A DNA stretch of 32,878 nt from an uncultured Ignavibacteria bacterium (lineage in GTDB: Bacteria; Bacteroidota; Ignavibacteria; Ch128b): NCBI GenBank assembly GCA_937944105.1, contig CALDZP010000023.1, forward strand, positions 1 through 32,878, read 5' to 3'. Below are positions 26,291-32,878 of the stretch, in pieces. Made by a program: the position numbers and the translations under genes. Each line of letters opens with the position of its first letter. The stretch's first letter is position 1. The notes beneath the pieces were generated by a model. The model made no database searches and had not been told where the DNA came from. It saw only the letters and a list, made by a program, of their open reading frames with translations.

Positions 26291-26978
26291 ATTCAATTAA
26301 TTTTGCTATGTCCTTTTCCCTACCGAATATAATCAAAATATCATCCGCCTCAATTACTGTACCTGGTCCAGGTACCCCAAGAATTTTTTCTTTTATTTCT
26401 TCCTGCTTCGTAGCTTTATTAATAACCTTAGTAATTTTTTTAATTGTAATTAAATTAACATTGTATTTAGTTCGAATGTCAAGTTCTTGAAGTGTTTTTC
26501 CTACAAAGATTTCAGGAGTTGGTATATAAGCAATTGTGTACTCATTGCCCAATTTAATCCACTCAAGCACGTCTTCGTACATTAATGAACTCGCTAATTT
26601 ATCAGCTACTTCTTCTTCTGGTGAAATTATATTATGGACACCAACCTTCTCAAGAATAATTTTGTGAATTGGTGTTGTAGCACGGGCAATTATTCTTTTA
26701 ACTCCAATATTTAAGAGATTCATCACTGTGAGTATGGTACTTTCAAATTCCTGTCCAATTGATATTACGACTGCATCCATTTCTTGTACTCCCTGAGCCT
26801 TCAAAGCTTTTTCATCAGTCGCATCAAGTCTTACTGCAACAGCTACTGAATCTTTAATTTCTTCCACTTTGTCAAAATCGCTATCAATTGCAAGTACTTC
26901 TGCACCTTTTTCAGTAAGATGTTTTGCTAAATTCATTCCGAAATCACCAAGACCAATTATTGCAATTTTTTTTGCCAC
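26289..26978 (-). CDS. trkA: TrkA/KtrA-type potassium uptake regulatory subunit
   Basis: A 229-residue cytoplasmic RCK protein that gates the adjacent potassium channel in response to nucleotides. The N-terminal Rossmann fold has GLGDFG (residues 9-14) and an acidic nucleotide-binding end LAIDSD; the RCK_C domain occupies about 145-229. The single RCK unit and length fit KtrA-like proteins rather than the double-length TrkA of enterobacteria. The start is GTG at 26976-26978 with AAGGAG upstream, which overlaps the stop of the membrane subunit gene; the genes are 12 bases apart. Its stop falls at the end of the atpDC terminator. The assignment is firm at family level. Confidence 0.92.
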   Translation of the reverse strand: MAKKIAIIGLGDFGMNLAKHLTEKGAEVLAIDSDFDKVEEIKDSVAVAVRLDATDEKALKAQGVQEMDAVVISIGQEFESTILTVMNLLNIGVKRIIARATTPIHKIILEKVGVHNIISPEEEVADKLASSLMYEDVLEWIKLGNEYTIAYIPTPEIFVGKTLQELDIRTKYNVNLITIKKITKVINKATKQEEIKEKILGVPGPGTVIEADDILIIFGREKDIAKLIE

Positions 26979-26990
26979 TTTATTTTCTCC

Positions 26991-28742
26991 TTAAACTGTT
27001 GATATATATTCTGATGGATAATCGTATTTTGGTGGGGTTATTTCTTTTGAAAAAGAAGTAAGGAATGTAATTGGTCCAACTCTACCAATATACATTAATA
27101 AGACTATAATTAATTTACCTGCGTTACTTAAATAAGGAGTAATTCCTCGGGAAAGTCCCACAGTACCGAAGGCTGAAAATTGTTCGAATAAGATATCAAT
27201 TAAATTAAATGGTTCTGTAAGTGTAAGAAAGATGGTTGTAATAAAAAGAAAAACGAGAGAGAAAGCAATTTTGATAAATACTCTGTGTATAATTTCGTCT
27301 GGAATTTGACGTTTAAATATTTCTATTTTTTTCTTTCCTCTTATGAAATCATATATAGCAAGAGAACTGATAAAAGCCGTTGTAGTTTTTATTCCACCTC
27401 CAGTACCACCAGGAGAAGCACCAATGAACATTAATAAAATATAGATTAGTGAGGTTGGAATTAGAATATTATTGATCGGAATTGTATTAAAGCCAGCTGT
27501 TCTGGTTGTTATTGACTGGAAAATTGATGCTAATATTTGTTGATCAGTAGTTAGATTTTTAAGAGTATTGTCTTTTTCAAGATAGTAAGTTAAAATTGAA
27601 CCTATCACTATCAAAAAGATTGTTGTAATTAAAACAATTTTAGTTTGAGAAGAGAATAGTCTGATTTTTTTTGATTTTTTTCTAAAAGGTATAAATAAAA
27701 TTTCTCCAATATTCGATAAAGTATGAAATCCTATTCCACCTAAAATTATTAGTGTACCAATTGTGCCAACTGAAAGATAATTGTACCTTAAACCGTCGTA
27801 CATCAAATTTTCACTAAAAGTTGAAAAACCCGCATTACAAAAAGCAGAAACTGAGTGGAAAATTGAATGAAAAACTTTTTCGCCAAAAGACATAGAAATA
27901 TTTTTCATACTGTAGAAAAACAATAAAGCACCAATAGACTCAAGAATAAAAGTCGTTAAAATAATTTGTATTAAAGTAAATTTTATTTTACCCAATTTTT
28001 CTTCTTCAACTAAATCACCGATTAAGACTCTCTCCTTAATCCCTAAACCACCAGCAAAGAATAAAGCAAAGAAAGTTGTAAGTGTCATCACTCCAAGACC
28101 ACCAATTTGAATCAAACCAAGAATAACAAGCTGACCAAATCTTGTGAAATATGTTGCTGTATCAACTACGGTTAATCCAGTTACGCAAACTGCACTTGTC
28201 GAAGTAAAAAGAGCATCAATTAAAGTTATATCTCCGTTTACAGTTGATTTGGGAAGTAATAATAATCCAGTTCCAAAAAAAATAATCAATAAGAAGCTAA
28301 TTAAGAAAATTTTTGCTGGTTGAATTTTATATTCAGCGATTATGTGACTAAGCCTTACCGATTTAATTACTAAACTGATTAGTATATAAATCTGAATAAC
28401 AATAATGTAAAAAAGATTAAGATCAAGAACCTGGAAGAATTTTGCCATTCTTGTAAAAAATTTTGGAAAAAGTAGAAAGAAAATTGTGTGAACTATTATC
28501 AAAATTAATATTAGGATATCGAACCACCTCGTTTTCAAATAACTTTTTCTATCCTCGGCATAAATTATCCTACCAATTTGATAAAATATAAACAGGAAAA
28601 ATACCACAAAATTTACGGCATTAAGAAAATTATTTAATTCATCGGAAATATAAAATCCATATTGAATAATAAATATTGAAAATGCAAGCAACGCAATAAA
28701 AGCTAAAAATCTTCCAGAATATTTTTCAAAGAATGTTTGCAT
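26991..28742 (-). CDS. trkH: TrkH/KtrB-type potassium uptake membrane subunit
   Basis: A 583-residue ion-translocating subunit. Four pore-loop (P) motifs are visible with their filter glycines: AVCVTGLT (about residue 185), AFCNAGFST (about 302), TRTAGFNT (about 414) and FGTVGLSRG (about 527). About 120 extra N-terminal residues carry four or five additional hydrophobic segments, so the protein is longer than Bacillus KtrB (about 450). With TrkA it should form a K+ (or Na+-coupled K+) uptake system in the inner membrane. It starts 9 bases after the SPFH gene's stop and is followed by trkA. A PGGTGGG segment near residue 443 is also typical. Confidence 0.93.
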   Translation of the reverse strand: MQTFFEKYSGRFLAFIALLAFSIFIIQYGFYISDELNNFLNAVNFVVFFLFIFYQIGRIIYAEDRKSYLKTRWFDILILILIIVHTIFFLLFPKFFTRMAKFFQVLDLNLFYIIVIQIYILISLVIKSVRLSHIIAEYKIQPAKIFLISFLLIIFFGTGLLLLPKSTVNGDITLIDALFTSTSAVCVTGLTVVDTATYFTRFGQLVILGLIQIGGLGVMTLTTFFALFFAGGLGIKERVLIGDLVEEEKLGKIKFTLIQIILTTFILESIGALLFFYSMKNISMSFGEKVFHSIFHSVSAFCNAGFSTFSENLMYDGLRYNYLSVGTIGTLIILGGIGFHTLSNIGEILFIPFRKKSKKIRLFSSQTKIVLITTIFLIVIGSILTYYLEKDNTLKNLTTDQQILASIFQSITTRTAGFNTIPINNILIPTSLIYILLMFIGASPGGTGGGIKTTTAFISSLAIYDFIRGKKKIEIFKRQIPDEIIHRVFIKIAFSLVFLFITTIFLTLTEPFNLIDILFEQFSAFGTVGLSRGITPYLSNAGKLIIVLLMYIGRVGPITFLTSFSKEITPPKYDYPSEYISTV

Positions 28743-28751
28743 ATTAATTAA

Positions 28752-29621
28752 TTATTTTGTGTCTAAAATAATTGGTAAACCATCTTTACCAGCACCAATA
28801 ATAACAATTTTAGAATTTGGGGATGCGGCTAATTTTTCAGTTGCTTCAATTCCTTTCCATCTCAATAGTGGTTCACTTATTCCTCTTGTGACAATATCTT
28901 GAAAGTCTGCAATCCCTTTAGCCTCAATTCTTTTCCTTTGGGCTTCTTGCTCTTCTTTCTGAAGAATAAATTGCATTCTTTGACTTTCTTGCTCGGCTTG
29001 TAATTTTGCTTCAATTGCTCTTGATAAACCCTCTGGAAGTACAACTTTTCTTAAAGGTGTTGCTTCAATTGTTATTCCTCGTGGACCAACATTTTTTTGT
29101 AATTCATCTTTAATAATTTGTGCAAGTTGCTCTCTTTCAGAAGTATAAAGTGCTTTGGCTTCGTAGCTTGCAGTAACTCCACGACAAACTGATCTGAAAT
29201 TAGGAATTAAAATTATTTGAGCGTAATTTTCACCAAGTGTTTTATAAACGAGAGAAGCTTTCTCAGGATTTAGGTGAAATAATACAGAGATTTCTAAACC
29301 TACAGTCAGTCCTTCTTTAGACGGTACATCCATATCTTCTTTTATTTCCTGAGTTTTAATTGAAAATTTTATAACTCGTGCAAATGGATTAACAAAATTA
29401 ATTCCTGATTTCAATGTATTATCTGAAACTACTCCAAAAAAATCTACTACTCCAACATGTCCTGCGGGTATCACCGTTAAACATTGACCAAATGCAAGTA
29501 AACCAAAAAAAATAATTCCTACAATGGAATATTTTGAAAATGGATTGTGGACCATTCCTCTTGTCCTAATAAAAATCAATATAGAAAAGACAAACAGTAA
29601 AAATAGAATTACAAATAACAT
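28752..29621 (-). CDS. Prohibitin/SPFH-family membrane protein
   Basis: A 289-residue protein with two hydrophobic segments at the N-terminus (about residues 1-17 and 27-50), an SPFH/Band 7 domain (about 52-215, opening VIPAGHVGVVDFFG and including FVNPFARVIKF) and a charged helical region (about 205-250) suited to coiled-coil assembly, ending SKIVIIGAGKDGLPIIL. Members form rings or scaffolds in the membrane and often associate with FtsH-type proteases. The strong ribosome site AGAGGAGG precedes the ATG. It is the first gene of a three-gene unit with trkH and trkA, which suggests it may organise or stabilise the K+ uptake system; that link is inferred only from position. Confidence 0.9.
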   Translation of the reverse strand: MLFVILFLLFVFSILIFIRTRGMVHNPFSKYSIVGIIFFGLLAFGQCLTVIPAGHVGVVDFFGVVSDNTLKSGINFVNPFARVIKFSIKTQEIKEDMDVPSKEGLTVGLEISVLFHLNPEKASLVYKTLGENYAQIILIPNFRSVCRGVTASYEAKALYTSEREQLAQIIKDELQKNVGPRGITIEATPLRKVVLPEGLSRAIEAKLQAEQESQRMQFILQKEEQEAQRKRIEAKGIADFQDIVTRGISEPLLRWKGIEATEKLAASPNSKIVIIGAGKDGLPIILDTK

Positions 29622-29717
29622 ATAACCTCCTCTTTTGAACTATAATTTATTCACATTATTGTATAACATTATGATACATCACAAAATTAAATAAAAATTA
29701 TCAATGTAAATCAACAC

Positions 29718-30578
29718 TTAAATTAATGATTGAATTTTCTGAATTGTCAAAGGCGCAGATCCTTCGTAGTGATTGTTTACATTAACATAAGTTTCAACTC
29801 TACGTTTTTCTAAATCTTTTATTATTTCAACGACCTCTTTCAACTCATTATCTTTTGGGAATAAAATTCTGTTCCATTCACCTTTACTCATTTCCTCAAT
29901 TTTATCTCTATCGGGACCAAGTAATCTAATAACTACTTTTCCTTTAATTTTTTCTCTAAATTTAGAATATAAATTCCAAATTGGTGGCATGTAATATCCC
30001 TGTATAAAAACATGATAAATCCCCATATCGTTTATGAAATCGAAGTATGATTCAGTGAGATAATTTGGATTTCTAATTTCTATAGCTCGGGGCAAAGAAG
30101 GAGAGCTTTGTTTTAAGAAATTTTTCAACCGACTTAAAAATTCAATTTGAGAACTCATTTTTTGTTTATTAAGATATTCAAATTGAAACATAATTAACCC
30201 AATTTTAGGATGAAGTTCTTTAATTGAGCTTAGAAATTCTTCATATAATTCTGTTGATAAGAAAAATAAATTTGGTTTAAATTCATCTTTGCTTGTTTTT
30301 CTATAATGATGTGTTAAAGTAATACTATTTGGGGCTTTAATTGTGAATTTAAAATTTTGAGGGACTGATCTGCTGTACTCAACTACATCTTTAAGAAGAG
30401 GCAATTTAATTTTATTACCAAAAAGTGACCAGAACCATTGATCAATTTCTACTGTAGAATAATATTTAGAGTATTCTTTAAGGTAATTGAAATTATTAGA
30501 CTCAGGGTAAATCAATCCTTTCCACGAATCATACTTCCAGCTACAAGTTCCAAAGTAAATATATTTTAATTTTTTCAT
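29718..30578 (-). CDS. DUF72 domain-containing protein
   Basis: A 286-residue soluble protein of the DUF72 family (YecE-like), which adopts a TIM-barrel-type fold and is of unknown activity. Recognised segments are the N-terminal FGTCSWKYDSWKGLIYPE (about residues 10-27), the YYSTVEIDQWFW stretch, FKFTIKAPNSIT, the EIRNPNY motif near residue 167 and the C-terminal YVNVNNHYEGSAPLTIQKI. The length is slightly above the typical 240-270. It stands alone between two oppositely oriented genes: the SPFH gene lies downstream on the same strand after 96 bases, and DUF1573 diverges 58 bases upstream. No operon partner suggests its job. Confidence 0.9.
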   Translation of the reverse strand: MKKLKYIYFGTCSWKYDSWKGLIYPESNNFNYLKEYSKYYSTVEIDQWFWSLFGNKIKLPLLKDVVEYSRSVPQNFKFTIKAPNSITLTHHYRKTSKDEFKPNLFFLSTELYEEFLSSIKELHPKIGLIMFQFEYLNKQKMSSQIEFLSRLKNFLKQSSPSLPRAIEIRNPNYLTESYFDFINDMGIYHVFIQGYYMPPIWNLYSKFREKIKGKVVIRLLGPDRDKIEEMSKGEWNRILFPKDNELKEVVEIIKDLEKRRVETYVNVNNHYEGSAPLTIQKIQSLI

Positions 30579-30636
30579 TCGAATACTATAAATTTTATGA
30601 CTAAGATAAGTATATTTAAGAAAAAAGGAATGAAAA

Positions 30637-31311
30637 ATGAGGACATATATTTTAATACTATTCCTATTTACAATTACTTTACCAGCTCAGAAAAAGTTAC
30701 AACCAATTGGAACTGATGTTCATAATTTTGGAATAATTACAAAGGGTGAAATTGTTAAGCACACATTTGAACTAAAAAATGTTACAAAAAAGACTCTCAA
30801 CATTGAAAAAGTAGAAAGTTCGTGTGGTTGTACTGCTACTTTGTTATCTAAAAAGACTTTAAAACCAAATGATAAAGTGAAAATAACAGCCGAATTTAAC
30901 TCAGAGGGATTTATTGGCTTCCAGGAGAAAAATATTTATGTATATGAAAAAGATAATCCTTCACCAATCTATACATTAAAAATTCAAGCAACCGTTCAAG
31001 TTGAAGTGGAGGTTACTCCATTATACATGGTGTTTGATAATGCAATTGTAGGTGTAGATAAAAAAAGTTTAATTCAATTAATTAATAGAACAAATAAAAA
31101 AATTAAAATTTTGAAAATTGAAAATCCTTATGATAATCTTCATCTAACAATAGATAAGTATGAATTAAATCCAGGTGAATTCACGACGATAGAAGGAATT
31201 TTTACACCAAAAGTTTCTGGTTTGATTAGAGGCTCATTTAAAGTTTATACAGACTCTAAACAGAAGGTTATTGAGATTAGATTCTATAGTAATGTTAAGG
31301 ACAAACTTTGA
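30637..31311 (+). CDS. Exported DUF1573 protein
   Basis: A 224-residue protein with a signal peptide (about residues 1-18, ending TLPAQ) and two Ig-like domains of the DUF1573/ASH-MSP type. The first has the typical VESSCGCTA near residue 64, then NDKVKITAEFNSEGFIGFQE; the second begins near 125. The family is common in Bacteroidota, is usually periplasmic or surface exposed, and its function is unknown. AAGGAA lies 6 bases before the ATG. It precedes the yceI-marR pair by 136 bases, which contain that pair's own promoter, so it is probably a separate unit. Confidence 0.9.
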   Translation: MRTYILILFLFTITLPAQKKLQPIGTDVHNFGIITKGEIVKHTFELKNVTKKTLNIEKVESSCGCTATLLSKKTLKPNDKVKITAEFNSEGFIGFQEKNIYVYEKDNPSPIYTLKIQATVQVEVEVTPLYMVFDNAIVGVDKKSLIQLINRTNKKIKILKIENPYDNLHLTIDKYELNPGEFTTIEGIFTPKVSGLIRGSFKVYTDSKQKVIEIRFYSNVKDKL

Positions 31312-31370
31312 TAGCTATCTCTTTAATTCAATATTATAGATTAAACTCTGTTTATAGGTAAAAAAATATG

Positions 31371-31407
31371 TGTTGCAACATTTAATGTTATAACATATTA
31401 TGCAACA
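31371..31407 (+). promoter_or_regulatory. Palindromic operator and promoter of yceI-marR
   Basis: Two perfect 10-bp palindromes with the same arms, TGTTGCAACA (31371-31380) and TGTTATAACA (31386-31395, extendable to 12 bp), lie 15 bp apart centre to centre; a degenerate third copy, TTATGCAACA, is at 31398-31407. A sigma-70-like promoter overlaps them: TTGCAA (31373-31378), 17 bases, TATTAT (31396-31401). A protein bound at these sites would block it. The MarR-type product of the downstream gene is the obvious candidate. Confidence 0.6.
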
Positions 31408-31447
31408 AAAGAATATAACTATTAATCAAAAAAAAGGAGAACTTAAA

Positions 31448-32041
31448 ATGAAGTCAATAAAAATTCTTTTGTTGCTTTTTGTAACATTTTCATTTCTGAC
31501 AGCTCAGAATCAAGAATCAGTCTGGGTAGTTGATAAAGCTCATACAAAGATTGGTTTTGCGGTCACTCATCTTCTAATATCTGAGGTAGAAGGTTACTTC
31601 AAGGATTTTGATATAAAAGTCATCACTAATAGAGATGATTTTGAAAATGCTAAAATAGATTTCACGGCAAAAGTTGAGAGTATTTTTACTGATAATGAAA
31701 AAAGAGATGATCATTTACGTTCTGATGATTTTTTTAATGTTGAAAAATTTCCTGAGATGAAATTTGTTAGCAAATCATTCAAAAAAGTTGGTAAGAATAA
31801 ATATAAACTTATTGGTGATTTAACTATTCGAGACGTTACAAAGCAAGTAACTCTTGATGTTGTTTACAATGGAACAGTTAAAGATCCTTGGGGAAATTTA
31901 AAAGCTGGTTTCAATGTAACAGGTCAATTAAATCGATTTGACTATGGATTGAAGTGGAACGCATTAACTGAATTAGGTGGTGCTGTTGTGGACAAAATCG
32001 TGAAACTCAGGATTCATGTTGAACTAACAAAACAATCATAA
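31448..32041 (+). CDS. YceI-family periplasmic protein
   Basis: A 197-residue lipocalin-like protein of the YceI family, which binds polyisoprenoid or other lipid chains in a beta-barrel pocket. The signal peptide ends FLTAQ; the mature part starts near WVVDKAHTKIGFAVTHL, followed by DFENAKIDFTAKVESIFTDN, RDDHLRSDDFFNVEKFPEM and LKAGFNVTGQLNR, all typical. I chose ATG 31448 because AAGGAG (31434-31439) stands 8 bases upstream and the signal peptide begins there; an in-frame ATG at 31400 lies inside the operator. The stop TAA overlaps the marR start by one base (TAATG), so translation is coupled and expression probably responds to that regulator. Confidence 0.93.
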   Translation: MKSIKILLLLFVTFSFLTAQNQESVWVVDKAHTKIGFAVTHLLISEVEGYFKDFDIKVITNRDDFENAKIDFTAKVESIFTDNEKRDDHLRSDDFFNVEKFPEMKFVSKSFKKVGKNKYKLIGDLTIRDVTKQVTLDVVYNGTVKDPWGNLKAGFNVTGQLNRFDYGLKWNALTELGGAVVDKIVKLRIHVELTKQS

Positions 32042-32490
32042 TGCGACTTGAAGAGGAAATAAAGCAAGAGTCGTTTAGAAATGAATATCATAAGCTAGCT
32101 GTGAATTTAATATTTACTCACAGCTGGCTTATAAGTAAAATAGAATCTATTTTAACAGAGTTTGATATTACACCTCAACAATTTAATATTCTTAGAATTT
32201 TAAGAGGACAATATCCTTCCCCAGCTAGTATAACATTACTTAAAGAGAGAATGCTGGATAAAATGTCAGATGTTTCTCGTTTGGTGGATAGATTAATTCA
32301 AAAAAGTTTAGTAGAAAGAAAAGCTTGTGTTCGTGATAGAAGGAAAGTTGATGTATTAATTACAAAAAAAGGATTGAAGCTTCTAGCAAAAATAGATCAG
32401 ATGGATGAGGAAATGGATTCTTATTTAATGAACATAAGCAAAGGTGAAGCAAAAAGAATAAACGAATTATTAGATAAGCTTCGTGGATAA
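32041..32490 (+). CDS. MarR-family transcriptional regulator
   Basis: A 149-residue winged-helix regulator. The DNA-binding part runs from about residue 40 (LTEFDITPQQFNILRILRG) through the recognition region MSDVSRLVDRLIQKSLVERK (about 78-97) to the wing with DRRKVDVLITKKG (about 100-112); helices on both ends would form the dimer. MarR proteins usually repress their own operon and are released by small ligands, oxidants or lipophilic compounds. The gene shares one base with the yceI stop, and the palindromes at 31371-31407 fit its expected dimeric binding. The ligand is unknown. Confidence 0.92.
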   Translation: MRLEEEIKQESFRNEYHKLAVNLIFTHSWLISKIESILTEFDITPQQFNILRILRGQYPSPASITLLKERMLDKMSDVSRLVDRLIQKSLVERKACVRDRRKVDVLITKKGLKLLAKIDQMDEEMDSYLMNISKGEAKRINELLDKLRG

Positions 32491-32578
32491 ATAATTTTGT
32501 AATAGAAAATCAAATTTTTATTTTTGCAATATCTTTTTAATTCTTCGTTCATTAAAGATTGTTTAGTTCATAATTTGT

Positions 32579-32878
<300 letters not shown>

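Noticed and set aside
31400-31447. Earlier in-frame ATG (31400) for the YceI gene
   Set aside because: It would put 16 polar residues before the signal peptide and lies within the promoter/operator; ATG 31448 has a good ribosome site.

Overview
The window is AT-rich chromosomal DNA from a member of the Bacteroidota/Chlorobiota (FCB) group, most likely an Ignavibacteria-type organism. This rests on three exported proteins with C-terminal sorting domains of the type IX secretion system (T9SS; two carry an N-[YF]-PNPFNP core), a PorV/PorQ-family outer-membrane protein, a TonB-dependent receptor with a carboxypeptidase-regulatory-like N-terminus, an atpD-atpC pair detached from the other ATP synthase genes, and promoter elements of the Bacteroidota form TAnnTTTG. 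The lineage is inferred from these features, not from a database search.

Layout. 1-330: flank with one doubtful small membrane ORF. 343-5953 (minus): a compact six-gene operon read from right to left: ABC exporter ATPase, ABC-2 permease, PrsW-like membrane protease, nadD, an NAD-dependent sugar-nucleotide epimerase and a MeaB-type GTPase. 6152-9396 (plus): pcm, miaA and a split AtuA-like pair, with overlaps or 1-nt gaps. 9671-11201 (plus): prfB, whose reading frame is interrupted by a programmed +1 frameshift at CTT TGA C, then a YjbQ-family gene. 11366-24322 (plus): a seven-gene, 13-kb envelope/secretion operon: three T9SS-type exported proteins (one with two phospholipase D HKD motifs), two lipoproteins, a TonB-dependent receptor and a PorV/PorQ-like barrel. 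24413-26228 (plus): atpD-atpC, closed by a strong intrinsic terminator. 26289-29621 (minus): an SPFH/prohibitin gene followed by trkH- and trkA-type potassium uptake genes. 29718-30578 (minus): a DUF72 gene. 30637-32490 (plus): a DUF1573 gene, then a yceI-marR pair behind a palindrome-rich promoter. 32579-32671: tRNA-Ser(GCU). 32671-end: the start of a GIY-YIG nuclease gene whose ATG uses the last A of the tRNA's CCA.

How the genes may work together. Most are ordinary housekeeping genes. The least familiar part is the 11.4-24.3 kb block, which looks like a self-contained exo-protein module: cargo with T9SS sorting domains, a local PorV-like protein that could be a cargo shuttle, a TonB-dependent receptor for uptake, and lipoproteins that may bind or process substrate. 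One cargo combines OB-like and FN3-like domains with a PLD/Nuc catalytic core, so degradation of extracellular nucleic acid or phospholipid is a reasonable but unproven role. Two regulatory arrangements also deserve attention: the tRNA/GIY-YIG junction and the likely autoregulatory yceI-marR operator. No gene-free stretch exceeds 300 bases; the longest, 9397-9670, holds the prfB promoter and nothing else recognised. No insertion sequence, CRISPR array, rRNA or phage gene was seen.
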